52,818 nucleotides of DNA from Paramacrobiotus richtersi. Lineage: Eukaryota; Tardigrada; Eutardigrada; Parachela; Macrobiotidae. The position numbers were made by a program, and so were the translations under genes. Of the stretch, positions 1 to 12,700 are shown in pieces. The stretch covers positions 1-52,818 of the forward strand of contig JAQGAU010000035.1 of NCBI GenBank assembly GCA_034698045.1, given 5' to 3'. Numbering within the stretch: the stretch's first letter is position 1; every line of letters starts with the position of its first letter. The notes below the pieces were generated by a model, which saw only the letters and a list, made by a program, of their open reading frames with translations, was not told the origin of the DNA and did no database searches.

Positions 1-222
1 TGCAACTTCGTCCCTTTGGCCGGCGAATCTTTCGGAACTTGGTGTAAAAGTGCTGTTTTGTTGTTGAAAGAGATCGGTAGGAGGTTGTTTTTAAAAACTG
101 GGGAAAGCCGATCAACTTGTTTTTTGTTTCAACGTTTAAGTGTGGAAATTATGCGTGGTAATGCCCATTTGATTACAAGCACGGTTCCATGTCGCGCGGA
201 TTGGAACAAATTTTTTATTTAA
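1..222 (+). pseudogene. 3' end of a non-LTR retrotransposon ORF (cut by window edge)
   Basis: The reading frame is open from base 1 to the stop at 220-222. It encodes the extreme C-terminus of the same protein that is nearly complete at 10706-12829: shared landmarks are FVPL, a KEIG(K/R)RL block, TGESRS, an R(I/L)S block and MQRGNA/IMRGNA. Its tail ends in a WNKFFI-type sequence rather than LHELFLL, so it belongs to a related subfamily and is not the same copy. The part in view has no frameshift, so a longer or complete copy could lie to the left of the window. Similar 3' fragments occur at 27882-28070 (minus) and 38817-39038 (plus). Confidence 0.75.
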
Positions 223-715
223 TTGTATTGTTATGTGTAGATATACTACGGCATCTGGGTGTACCAATAAATGTATTAGTATGTGTAAGTTCCTGATCAA
301 TATGGCAACAGATGCATAAGAGCCCATACTCTACAACATTCTCTGTACAGTAATTTTCATTCCAGTTCTATAGTTTTTTTCAGCGTAATTATTCATCACA
401 TGTTTTCCCGCCGCTACTATCAAAATAATCAAGTTGTTGTCTTTATTATTCGTTTTTCAACAAACTTGAACAAAAAACAAGGTCGAAATCAATAGATCGC
501 ATTTCTGCACCGTTTTTCGCATAATCTCCCATTTTTCTTTTCTCTCCCTTCAACTCCGTATCCACTGTCATGCAATACCCTTGAGCACAGAAAACTATTC
601 CATTTCTAACGTCAACTTCACCAGACTATCGAAACCGACATTTCACCGACATAAAACCTCGAAAAATACATTAAATCAGTACAAAACAGATCCCTGTATA
701 ACTCAGCTGCTCGGC
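223..715. other. Gene-free stretch downstream of CWH43
   Basis: No coding signal or repeat recognised. It separates the retroelement tail from the 3' end of the minus-strand CWH43 gene and should contain that gene's 3' UTR. Confidence 0.5.
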
Positions 716-3700
716 TCATTCCACTCGCCCCACATCACTCAAAAAGTACTTGGGCGTACTCATGTGATAGTGATGCTTCCACGGGGCGTAATGTCCATGG
801 GTAAACCCGCCAAAGGCACTGGAAAACTTTTTCCACTCTTCCACCTTCTCGTCGCGTATCTCGGTCACATCGTTATCACTATCCTCGCCCTCCCGCGGGA
901 CGGAGAATTTGGCCATCTGGATCTCGGTGTCCGAGAGTCCGCCATGCGAGATCCGCGCATAACTAGGATATAAATCCATATTTATACGTTAAATTATTCA
1001 TTTTAATTAATTAACGATTTTTATTTATTTTTATTTATTTATTTATATGTCAAACATTCATTACTTTTTATACATTTCATTATCATACACCTTTTCTGGT
1101 TAGTTTCCATTTCCGGTTTATAACCATCTATTTCTGTATTTTAGTTCCTTTTATTTAACAGTGATAAGATAAAACTGCGTCTATTAACAGTTATTCTGAA
1201 CGCTTGTTCCTACGTAGCAAGTTAAAAAAAATTTATTTGTTTTTATCTCGTTCACGTGCATTTATTTTTTACTCATTTTTCAAAGGTTAAATTTTCCCCA
1301 AATGTTTTTGAATTACAGTAAATTAAACTTTAACTGTTCCGATGGATTCTATTTTTTTCTACTCGGAATAACAGAAAAACTTAGAAAAAACTTTTTTTTT
1401 TATAAGAAACTCAAACGTAAATTTGTTACGTAATGCTAAAGGTAATCCTGAAGTATGTACAACAGTATCACAAGCTAATGAATAACCTTTACAGTACTGC
1501 ACTGGTCATGAAAGGATGTTGTCTCCAGGAACATTTTGTTAAATTAAATATGCTCATCAATCAATTACTCACATAAAGCAAAGCTATGTTTTGTGTTAAT
1601 TATCAGACACACGCACCGTAAACAATTACTTTCATTGCCTCTATGTCTACTGAATTTGATTAATCCAGTAAAACAGCTATAAAATTGAGTAAAAATGTAC
1701 AAAATAATCCACTGATTCTATTTCCCTTCCTGATAAAGCATTTCCACAAAAACCCACATCAACCACTCACCCGACTCTCCGCAATCCGCGATACATAACA
1801 TATTCACAAAATCTTTGTTTATCACTCGGATCAATATCCTTCAGCCGTCCCTTATCCGTAAAATACAGGTAATCCCGACTGAACGGTCTGGACGTGACAT
1901 AGCCCACAAACACCACCGGATACGGGGAAACGGCGGATAAATTGGCCAGATACTGTGTCTGCAGTTGCCGGTCCAGTTCGTCGCGGTCATTACCCATGTG
2001 GGTGGAGATGAGTGTCACCGGCTGACCGGAGATGTTCAGGACGGCGGAGATGGCCGGGGCCAGTTCACCCTCGGGGGACGGGAGGAGGTGGTGGGTGGAG
2101 GAGATGATGGGATACTTGGAGAGTAGGAGGTTGCCCCATGTATGATCCTGGACACATACTGCATGTTATCATTGGTTTCCTTGTCATGTACCGTTTCTCG
2201 TACATTTTGTTTTTCTTTCCACGTACCACCGCTTTAGTCATTCGAAATTCATTTCCGACTTTATTTTTAAAAACATATTGAATTCACCTCATTCACTTTA
2301 GCAGAACATCCAAAATTATGACCCCATACAAATTAAATTGTTTAAAATATTATTTAATAAATTATTCAATAAATTATTATTACAAATTAAATTATGTTAA
2401 AGAACACATTAAAAGAAAGCCCGAACATCCAAATGACCCCATACAAAATAAACTATTTAAAATATTATTTAATAAATTATTCCATAAATTATTACAAAAT
2501 AAATTATGTCAAAGAACATATTAAAAGAAAGCGAATAATAAATGAAGTAACGTGAAAAATAGGAACACTGTTCCATTTCGAATGATTATGACCGGTTCGC
2601 TATGTACTGTACCAAGTATACATTCTCATGTTGGAATATGTACGAGCCCATGTACTACGCAAGTTCACATCCATCATTACCGTAACAAAATATTGTACTG
2701 AGAAAGAACTGAAGCCACTCGAGTCTGCCATCAAATTTCAAAATGAACATGAACGACAAAGAACGAAGCACAAAACAAAAACCTGCAGTCCTGCAAAAAC
2801 GAAAAGCATTCAATATTAATCAAATAAATAATATTGGGAGTTATTTCGGCAAACCACGAAATGCGAACTGATAGTAAATGTTCCATGAATGATAAAAAGG
2901 AAAAACGTAGCAAATATCCCAAGTACGAAATGCGGTGTATGAATCACAATAACAATTCACAAGAAGACAGAACCGTGATAAATTAGCAATGAAATACACT
3001 GAACAAGAAAATAAGACAGAAAAATAAAAAAAATCTAAAATTAATTAAAAAAAATTTCTAAAATTAAAAACAAATGCTAGTCTTGAAAAGGTGTCAAGCC
3101 GGAAGTCCAACAAATCTGTCAATCAACTTACTTTGGTAGCCGGTCCAAAATCGACAAACATCCCCAGTTTCTCACTCAACCACATGGCCAGATCATTGTG
3201 TCCGAGATAAGGTTTACTAGCGTCGCTTTCCAGCAGTGCAATGACATCGGCGTTCGTCTCCTTTAGAACATTCGCCGCCCGGTGGAGACTGGGCCATCCC
3301 TGGTTGTCATAGCCAAAGTGAAACGTCCAAATCAGCGCTGTGAAATCCCGAGTATCAGGATTAAGGGTCTTCGCCTGGGGTTGCAATGGCAGGCGACGGA
3401 ATGTTCCGGTGCCGGTTATAATGAGGGAGATGATGATGATCAGGCGGAAAAAGTTTGGTGCACGGATGTCCTTGATGTTGCCATCTGGAAGAGCAATGTT
3501 TCGACAAAAATGCTCAGGAGTAAAAGTTGAGCGTGTACAGCATTTTTACCGATCAAGACTATAACCAAATTTATATCATAAATGCCACCAACTGTCGATC
3601 AGTGGATAATTCGCTGCAGTTAGAACCTTTATACAAAAGTCAATAACACTGTCATAATTCTGTTGTAATGTGTATGACATTCAGAATAATCATACTTTCT

Positions 3701-6700
3701 ACAGAAGTATAGTTTTCCTGTTGTTGATGCACACACTGTATGCTTGCTATTAGTTAAAGTTCCTTACAAAGTTTTCCAAGTACTGCACCAGCTATAGCAC
3801 TGTATCAAGTGTGGTTAAAGTATGAAATACGGCAGTAATCGTAGTGAAGTGGCTCATCATTGCCCACATAAAACCAAGAATTTACACCCCGGAATAATCA
3901 AAGTATTTAACAGTTTTTTTTAGCGTTGGAATATCGATGATATTTGATGCTGTTCACCGTAGTGGCCTACCTCGGAACTTTCCAAAACACGTTTCATAGT
4001 CATTTTGTGACAAAATTTTGTTTATTTACATTTGCGAGATATAGTAGATTTTTGACATTATTCATCTGCTACTTGGAACAACAGGATTTTATACAAACCC
4101 TTATGTTCCGAATAATTTTTTCCTTTTATTTTAATTTTAATTTAACTGCATTATACAAATGTGATATCCACAGAGATACTCATTGACCGAATATTATCTT
4201 AAGCCATTATGCCAATTTCATTAAGTGTCGTGCCAAATCAGTTTCCAGATCCGTTTAGATAGTGTTAAAGATTATCATGAAGCGAGCAGACTGATGCTTA
4301 AAAAATGTTATATAAATTTATGATATTGCAATTTTCGTACTGCATTTCCAGTCAAATATCTATACAGCTGATTTTGTACAGTGCAAAGCTGTAAGCTCGA
4401 TATGCACATATGAAAAAAATACACAAAAAATACCGCATTCACAAGCAGAATTGACAAGTCACAAGGAAACAAAAAACATGAGAGAAAACCTAATATATTA
4501 ACAGCATTCTACTACGAATGTTAGTGCATAGTTGCTAAACTGTGAACACAATAGGGCCTGGTTAACAGCCACTGCACTACGACTTCTACTGACCTACTTA
4601 GTCTGTGTGCGGTACCCAAAATGCTACGAGTCCATTCATGCAAAAATTGCTGCGTTTTCGAAAAAAAAGAATCAGTACTTAGTGAAATCATGTTTATACA
4701 AATCAATTTTCAAACTAAATCTCAGTCCTGGTTGTGTGAAACCCAGGGAAAATTACATGTGTTTGCCCAATAAAAAATCTGCACACAGCTAACAACGAAG
4801 TCTCGGCACATTGTTTATTTTGCAGTACATTACTAAATCCATAAATTTTAAATATATACATTTATAATTCATAATAATTTATAAAAATGTATAATACATC
4901 CATATACACATTTTATACATTTATTTTATACACATTTATAATTATACATAATGTCATTATTTATACACGCTTATAAACACACATATATACACTTATAAAC
5001 ATTTTCCTCCATTCAATTTTAAAAATTTTTAATCGATGATCAAGCAACACATCCAACTCACCAAACCTGCCAAACGCCGTCACCAGCGTCACACACATGA
5101 CCCCAATCAGGACATCCGACCGTTCCCGAGTCACCACTCCCCCGGGGACAAAGTTATACGCCACGGTCCACACATGGAAGAAAATCTCCGCCAGATACAC
5201 TATCATCGCGACGGTCATCACCACAGCCGGACTGGACACCAACACCCTCCGCAACGTCAACACCCACACCATGGAGCACCACCCGGCCAACACCAATCCG
5301 CACACAAACCCGGCATAAATATTCAAAAAATACGTCCCAAAAAACGCCACCACCCCCACAATCCAACATGTGACGGAGGAGTACCTCCGAATGTCGGAGT
5401 ACGGGAGGAATGCGCCGATAATCAGGGCCAGGAGGACAAGGGGGGATGTGTAGAAGGGGGTGAGGAGGTTCGGGGGGTCGGTGGCGCCCCGGACCACCCA
5501 CCGGGAGAGGACACCCAGTTCACCAAAGACCCAGTGGGTCAGGTAGAAGAGACTGCCGGTCAGGAGGCCGTAGAGGAATTGGCGGGATTTCGGGGCTTTG
5601 TATTCGGGTTTTAGGGGAGTGGGGGGGGATGGAGGGGGGGAACGACCTGAAAACTGTACAGTCAGAAACCCGAATGCATAAGCAGATTTGAGAAGTCAGG
5701 GAGAACTTCAAGTATGGAAAAAAATGCTAATATCAACAATGTTTCTATACGAATTTTTTGCGCATGACGCATTTACCAACGACGGCGGTTTTTAGCCAAT
5801 GATCCACGACTTCTGCTGCTGCAGTAGTCGGATCTTCACGACTTCACCGACCAACAGAAGAACAACTAATGCGATTTCTACACCACTCTTTTTGTCCGCA
5901 GATTTGGTTTTGTGTAAATATGTTGTTTTGTACGAGTAATCGTAACTGAGTACAACTGCTGCTTTCTAAACGGTAAAACGTTAATTAAAAATCATCAAAA
6001 GGTAGCTTATCAGTGCTCATCAGCTGAGGTCACGCTGACTCACGCACAACAGCAAGTACCGTTATAAGCCGTAATGTACTTCGGGTTTGGGATGAACCGC
6101 TCCGCAGTGGGTGTTAATTCTGAAGCCGAGCAAAATAATCTAACTACGTACATTCTAGGTTTTCAGTTTCGGAAAAAATTTGGAAAAAAGAATACCAGTA
6201 CACTATTCTGAAGATCAGTCGCAATCTTGCACATTTTATTCATTGTCAAAACAGCCATCGGTATCTTAGAAGGGAATTCAGTCTGCCATTACTCTACGAT
6301 TATCTGTATCAGTACCGTAATGTTACGCTCATTTCCACATTTTCGCTGACATCGACTGCCACAGCTGAGAAATAATCCTAACCATATTTTGTGACACAAC
6401 AATTTTCTAAGCGAATTTTTCAACGGTGATTTCACAGAATCCGATACGTTTTCTCCATGTGAAATCATAAAACAAAATGATACGGATACAGGATTTAGAT
6501 TGTACCTTGCCATGAAATCCCAACTTTTCGAACCATACAACTAACAATATTATCAATTAAATTTGTAAAAAAAGTAGAAAAAAAACCAGCTGCCAAACAC
6601 ACAAATCGGCATGATTTCTTGCGCAACATTCATCTTAAATTTTGCTAGGTGGGAGGAGCAATCCAGGCACAAAGTCCTAGCCATTGTTCTACGACTTTCC

Positions 6701-7812
6701 ATGAATCAAGTGGCGATATGACAACAATGGTCAACTGCGACAATCTTCATAAAGTATTTCCAAACTAACTGTTCAACTCAGATTTTTAACCGGTTTTACA
6801 CACTGCACGGAAATATACAAAAAAATTGCAATAAAACCGATAAACAACCGAAACTATCAATCAAAAATTGTGTATCATTTTCTGACCTGACTCCGTTGTA
6901 GACGGCACATTTTCTTTATTTTTATCCGGCGATAATCCCGCACTTCGCACAACAACGCGGGTCAGGATGCTGACAGCAAAAATGGAAAATATTATCCAGT
7001 TGGTTGTGTGATCGGCCCATGCCGGTGCGATGCTAGTCATGGCAACACGCGATGATAGAAATAAAAAGTGGCTTCCCAATAACAGCCAAAACTGTCGCAC
7101 CCGCGATTCCTTCGGGCCGGAGAATAATTTACCGCATAAATACAGCATCGCCGCGCCATTCCCGATGCTGAGAATACCCAGCCTCGATAACGTCGATGGC
7201 TAAAAAGGTTCAAAGTCAGTTAACAGATAAAATATGTGAGAAATTATAAAAAAAATGTTATTTAAAATCCAGCAGATTCTTTCGCTGCAAGTTTTCAATC
7301 TGATTCGCAGGTTGCTTTTTTTCTGCCAAAAACGACGGAACAAGTTAGCAAAAGGTCTAAAAGAAATATTTTTATGGAAATAATAGAATTTATTAATTAT
7401 TAAAGTTAAATCGAACAAAAATCGGTTTCACTACAAAATGTAAAAATTTCAGTGAAAAAAACATCCCACGTTGTCGTCGTTATAGAGCTGAAAAATGGCA
7501 ATGAAAAAAAACCAAAAAAACGTTATTCTGTCAATTTTTGTGGTGTTTTCTTGTACGAACCATCTGAAATGAATAAATCCCACCAAGCATTCCCAGCTCC
7601 AGGATCGTACTGCCCCACTCGGAGAAGAGAACCCTCCGCACGATGGCGCTGGCGGTGATGACGGGAATGAGCCATATTGCTGCAAAAGCTTCGTAGCCCG
7701 TGATATCCAGTTCATTTAGGGGATAGAACCATATCATCGGACCCAGTGCGTAAAACAAGGACCAGAAACAATAATACGATATCGTCCCGTGGAGGGAATC
7801 AAATACCGTCAT
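716..7812 (-). CDS. CWH43: CWH43 / PGAP2-interacting protein homologue, 6 coding exons
   Basis: Minus-strand exons: 7812-7561, 7199-6887, 5646-5062, 3484-3132, 2147-1771 and 962-716 (stop at 718-716). All junctions are GT-AG and close in phase, giving 708 residues, close to the roughly 700 usual for the animal protein. Exons 1-3 encode the multi-helix membrane part ([13 protein letters not shown]; a [13 protein letters not shown] block; [13 protein letters not shown] followed by TRERSDVL). Exons 4-6 encode the soluble endonuclease/exonuclease/phosphatase-like half: [65 protein letters not shown] and the terminal MSTPKYFL. The family acts in the ER/Golgi in lipid remodelling of GPI anchors, adding ceramide in yeast and cooperating with PGAP2 in animals. 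An AG two bases before the ATG suggests a 5' UTR intron. The 5' end faces NDUFAB1. Confidence 0.95.
2304..2535. repeat. Two-copy tandem repeat in CWH43 intron 4
   Basis: A unit of about 119 bp occurs twice, starting at 2304 and 2423. Both copies begin GAACATCCAAA, continue with ATGACCCCATACAAA and end AAAAGAAAGC. The copies differ by small indels and substitutions. The repeat is AT-rich and non-coding. Confidence 0.85.
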
Positions 7813-8544
7813 TTCTGAATTTTAGCAGTTAGCTATAGCATAATGGATTGAATAACAAAAATATAATTTACTACAAACTAACTAAGCAAAAAAATTCGCT
7901 TCCCGACAAAACTGGCAAGCACAAATGCAAAAAGCACGAAATTCAAACGAAAACAAAAAACCGCATAATCGCTTCGCTGCTGGGATGTCAAGTGATGTGA
8001 CGGACGGGTGTTGGAATCCACACAGAAATTACTGAGAGAGATGTGAACTACAAGTTGCAACGTTTCCAGTTTTTTCCTCGCAAAACCAAAAACGTACAGC
8101 TTTACCTAAAGACTAAAATTTAATGTGCTCAATTAGTACTATATTCTAATTGTTTCTGGCTTTTTCTGATATTTTTAACCTTTAAGACACAATTTACAAA
8201 AGCGGGGCACCAGAAATTGGAGTTGTATTATCAAGTGGAATTGGAATGGTTATCACATCTCTGCCGCATTTCCGGTTGCAGACCCGAAGGCCGAAATCCA
8301 AAACCACAGTTAGCGATAATCCTTGACTATGCCAAAACTCAATCAGATTTTAATTAAATTAATTCCCGTGAAAAAATTTTTCATAGGAGTTTTTCCAGTT
8401 TTACGCTTGCGTTTTATTCCCATGTGGTCATAGCATTCAGTCAGGAATACAGGTAAACTCCAAAATGACTTATTTGCACAATGTGGCTACATTCCTGTTT
8501 CAAAAACTTGACAGTTTCTCTGCGTTTTTTGCAGAGCGCAGACC
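7813..8544. promoter_or_regulatory. Shared 5' region between divergent CWH43 and NDUFAB1
   Basis: The 732 bp lie between two start codons that point away from each other, so it must hold both promoters and 5' leaders. A pyrimidine-rich TTTTTTGCAG ends at 8535, ten bases before the NDUFAB1 ATG, and looks like the acceptor of a 5' UTR intron. No clear TATA box was seen, as is common for housekeeping promoters. Confidence 0.5.
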
Positions 8545-9096
8545 ATGGCATCGCGTGTTCTCCGCGCATTTTCCCGTTTATATCTGAATACCTCAACCAT
8601 TCTCCATCATGCACCCGTTCATCCATCATCTACCGCCATCCGCTGCCTCTCCTCGCTGCACCCCCCAGCCCCCCTCCTCCCGCCCCTCCGCCCCACCTAC
8701 CAGCCCCAGCGCCACATGTCCCGGCCGCGCTACACCCGCCCCTACTTTATCGACACGGTCATGCTCAATCTGAAACTCTTTGACAAAATCAACCCCGAGA
8801 AACTGACGTTGGACTCGCACTTCCACAAGGATCTGGGTCTGGATAGTCTGGATCATGTGGAGATTGTCATGTTTATTGAGGATGAGTTTGGGTTTGAGAT
8901 ACCCGATATGGATGCGCAGCGGCTGCTGTCCCCGCGGGATTTTGTCAATTATCTATGTGATAAGTATGACATTTATGATGGGTGGGAGAAGGGTGAAGGC
9001 GCTACGAAGCGTGTGGATGAAGCGCATGGGAAACATAGTGAGTGCCCACCGGAGGATCCCTGGGAGAAGGCGGGAATGGGGAAGAGTCATGTTTAG
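8545..9096 (+). CDS. NDUFAB1: Mitochondrial acyl carrier protein, complex I subunit NDUFAB1
   Basis: One uninterrupted frame of 183 codons, with ATG in a good context (GACCATGG). Residues 1-60 are rich in Arg, Ser and Pro with almost no acidic residues, as in a mitochondrial targeting sequence. Residues 72-145 are a complete acyl carrier domain: [15 protein letters not shown], then [14 protein letters not shown] with Ser101 as the 4'-phosphopantetheine attachment site, then [10 protein letters not shown]. The protein carries the growing chain in mitochondrial fatty acid synthesis and is a structural part of complex I and of the LYR-protein Fe-S system. Family members normally stop soon after the DVYE-like motif. 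Here the equivalent DIYD is followed by a charged tail of about 38 residues (146-183), which is unusual. Confidence 0.95.
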   Translation: MASRVLRAFSRLYLNTSTILHHAPVHPSSTAIRCLSSLHPPAPLLPPLRPTYQPQRHMSRPRYTRPYFIDTVMLNLKLFDKINPEKLTLDSHFHKDLGLDSLDHVEIVMFIEDEFGFEIPDMDAQRLLSPRDFVNYLCDKYDIYDGWEKGEGATKRVDEAHGKHSECPPEDPWEKAGMGKSHV

Positions 9097-9329
9097 AGTG
9101 TTCGAAGCCTGGAGAAGGAAGTTTTTTGGGCTGTGAGCTGTTGTTTTGCAGTTTGTCATTACCGGAAAGTTGTGCGAGTATTTGAGTTGCTAATGTGTTC
9201 GTCGGTCCGTGTGCCAGTGTCAGTACCATAATAATATTCTTTACTTGTATGTAAAATTGCAGATAAACAGTGTTCATGTCGATTCTCTGTTTGTGCGAAA
9301 ACCCGTTAGTGAAACCGTTACTAAATAGC

Positions 9330-9335
9330 AATAAA
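9330..9335 (+). promoter_or_regulatory. Poly(A) signal of NDUFAB1
   Basis: AATAAA lies 234 bases after the stop codon and before the next gene. Confidence 0.6.
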
Positions 9336-9743
9336 TTTGCAAATTGCAAATAATTATAAGGTGATCCGTATTTGCTTTATTTCTGATAAACCTTCAATAA
9401 TTAGAAGTAGGCACTTCCAAATGCAGCCTCCTTCTAAATGCACAACTTCCGGTGCCCAGGCGGTGATTACAGTACAACCTTCGCAACGTTACGCCGTCAC
9501 ACTAACAATTATAAGACGGACAAAAATTTCGTGCAGCACATAATCAGATTACTGCAGTGTTTTTGATTCTTGAGTCCTTGACTCTTCAATTTTATTCTTA
9601 ACGTTTATGCCTAATAGCCTATGCTTTTTGCCTTTTTGGATTCGTTTTTTAAATGAGGAGCGTGATTCAGGTTTCGGTCCTTCGGAGCTGATTTGGGTTT
9701 GGAAACCTGTGCTTAATTCCGTTTGAACCTGTGTTGATTTGCC
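9336..9743. other. Intergenic stretch before ZNF830
   Basis: No ORF or repeat recognised. It should contain the ZNF830 promoter and 5' UTR. Confidence 0.4.
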
Positions 9744-12700
9744 ATGGCTCAGAAATCGGGACTATCCAAAGAAGAGCTTCGCCGTCTTATGAAAGAGAAA
9801 GCTGCCAAGAAGATTGAGTCTCCCTTTGCCAAGTACGTATTCGCTATGAGACAATACTAGATCGCAGATTCGCAGTAGGTCTCTCCTCGTAATCGATGGT
9901 GCGACATCCATGCTGCTGTTTCTATAGTATTATTATTATACAGTAAATTTAAATTATACTTCATTTCATGCAGGTACGACAATACGGGACAGCTGCTGTG
10001 TATCTTATGCAAAACCAGTGTGAAAAGTGAAGCGACGTGGAAAGCCCATGAAAATGGTCGACAGCACCAATTGGTAAATATTTGCAGAATTTTCATTTTT
10101 CGACATTTCAGTATACTGTCGTTTACCTTTACCGTTTCTTCGGTTATTTATTCGGTTAATGGAATCATTTCAGGCGCTCTCTCCCAGTCAGAACCGTGAA
10201 AAAACCAAAAGAAAAGACGACATACCTCTGTCTGTCGGGAACCCAGAAAAGTCCCTTTCGACGCCTGCAGAAAGCCAGAGAAGTGCTCTTTCATCAGACA
10301 ACGGAGTCATGAGCAGGCATCACGATGAGCCTCCTTCGAAGAAGCCAAAAACTGCTTCCCTGACAAGGTTCGTACCGGTGGAATCGCAAATGTTGGTTCT
10401 ACAGTCTGACTGATTTAATTCAATCTGTTACCTGTATAACATCGTATATAGTTGTTCTATAATGCCAGGACTTTAAAATTCGGTTAATTTTTAATTTCAG
10501 AATTAACAGTTGATTTATTGTACATAACAGGAAAATAGTTTGTCTCTGGAATTGGCTGCTGTAGTATCGGAGCATTTTTTGTATCAATGTATTATTGTTT
10601 CAGTAAAACCTGTGACTTTGAACACTCGCGTACTTTGAACAAGCAGCCACTTTGAACGAGTTCATTGGAACCGGCGCGTCTCGTAGACTATAGCATAGGG
10701 GTCCTTTGTACACTGAACACCTTTGTAAGGTGTACATTGAACATTTCCCTTGTCACGGGCACGGTAAACCAGCACTGAACCGCGTTTTGTCAGGCTCGAT
10801 TCCGGAGGATGTTCGGGCTTCATTTTTCGGCGGTAAGCTTCTGGCCCTTCGTAAAAAGGATGGAGGACTGCGCCCAATAGCGGTAGGGAACACGTTGAGA
10901 CGGCTTATTGCCAAAATTATTTGCTATCGAGTAGCGAGCCGAATGTCAGAAGTTCTCCAACCCCATCAGCTTGGATTCAGCACTAGAGGGGGTGCTGAGG
11001 CAATTGTCCATGGCGCGAGACTATTCCTGCAGTCCGAGGAGGAAACAACGAAAGTGTTTTTGAAAATTGATTTCCGCAACGCCTTCAACACGGTATCACG
11101 GGAAGCAGTTCTGGGAGCCGTAAAGATCTACCTGCCGGACTACTGGGATTACTTTCAGGCTGCCTACGGTTTCCACTCTCACTTACATGTCGAAGACTTG
11201 CTGCTGACGTCCGAGTGCGGTGTTCAACAGGGTGACCCACTGGGCCCTCTTCTCTTTTGTCTAGCTGTCCAACCAGTGGTATCCAAAGTTAGGACCAAAT
11301 TTAACGCATGGTATCTGGACGACGGTTCCTTAGGAGACACAGTTGATGACGTCATCAACGACTTTCAGGGAATTATCGTTGGCGCCCGAGAAATTGGCTT
11401 GGAAGTCAACGAGACCAAGTGTGAAGTATATGTAACCGGCGGCACTACCGACAGTTGCAGTCAAGCCGTCGACCGTTTCTTGCGGAGCCACCCCCAAGTC
11501 CGCGTTATGTCCGAAGAGAACCTTTACCTCCTCGGAGCACCTCTGCTTGATAAGACCATTGCCCCGGCGCTCCAGGAAAAAGCTGATGTGCTAAGCCTGA
11601 TTGCCGAAAGACTTGAGCTCCTACCTCGTCATCAGGCGCTGTATTTGCTGAAAAATTGCCTTGGAGCGCCTAAAGTTGTCTACTTATTGCGATGTTCCAG
11701 TGCGTGGAAACATCCGACGTTGCTGTACATGCTGGACGAAGTTCTCCGTGCAAGTTTCCAAGCCATTACTAATGTCCGGACTAACCATGACGATTATCCT
11801 TGTTGGCGCCAAGCAACCCTCCCAGCCAGTAGAGGTGGAATTGGCATCCGTCGGGCGGAAGAATTAGCCTTACCGGCCTACTTGGCCTCGATTCACTCCG
11901 TCTCCGGCCTGGTGTCGAGTCTGCTCCCTACACTCGGGGAAATTAATATCGCCGACGCGCTCGCACTTTGGAAAGACAAAACTAGTCTTCCAGACATCCC
12001 AGAACCTAACTTCCGCCATTTCCAGCGAATTTGGGACACCCCGCTATGCAACGCCTCACTCGCAAGCCTTCTTGACATCTTCCGTGAAGACGAGGTCAAC
12101 AGAGCCAGACTACTCGCAGCCTCCAAACCAGAGTCCGGGCTATGGCTGAATGCATTACCCTCCGCCCACATCGGAAACCTTCTGGACGACTACACCCTGA
12201 TGATAAGTGTCGGTTTAAGACTGGGTGCAGACATCTGCAAGCCTCACCAGTGTTTCAAGTGTGGAGTCGAAGTGACCAGGCAAGGACATCATGGGCTGGC
12301 TTGCAGATTCTCCGCCGGCCGACTCCCCCGGCACGACGCTGTCAATGATATTATTTGCCGAGCCTTGGTTTCGGCTGGTATCCCATCAAAGCGGGAACCC
12401 AGGGGCACATCCCACACGACTGAACAGCGCCCGGACGGTTTTACCACCTTCGCTTGGAAACGTGGCCTATGTCTTGCTTGGGACGCTACCTGTGTCGATA
12501 CCTTGGCTCCCTCACATATCAAGAGTACATCCGTAACCGCGGGTTCAGAGGCAGAAAAAGCGGAGCAGCGAAAAATCAGGCTATACTCGTACCTGGAAGG
12601 CAGATACCTATTTGTGCCACTAGGCTTCGAAACTCTGGGCCCCTGGGGTCAGTCGGCTATCACCCTCGTGAAGGAAATTGGAAAACGGCTGAAGGAGCAC

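Noticed and set aside
5036-5614. A 192-codon plus-strand frame rich in His, Pro and Gly.
   Set aside because: It is the antisense shadow of CWH43 exon 3, whose minus-strand translation matches the family.
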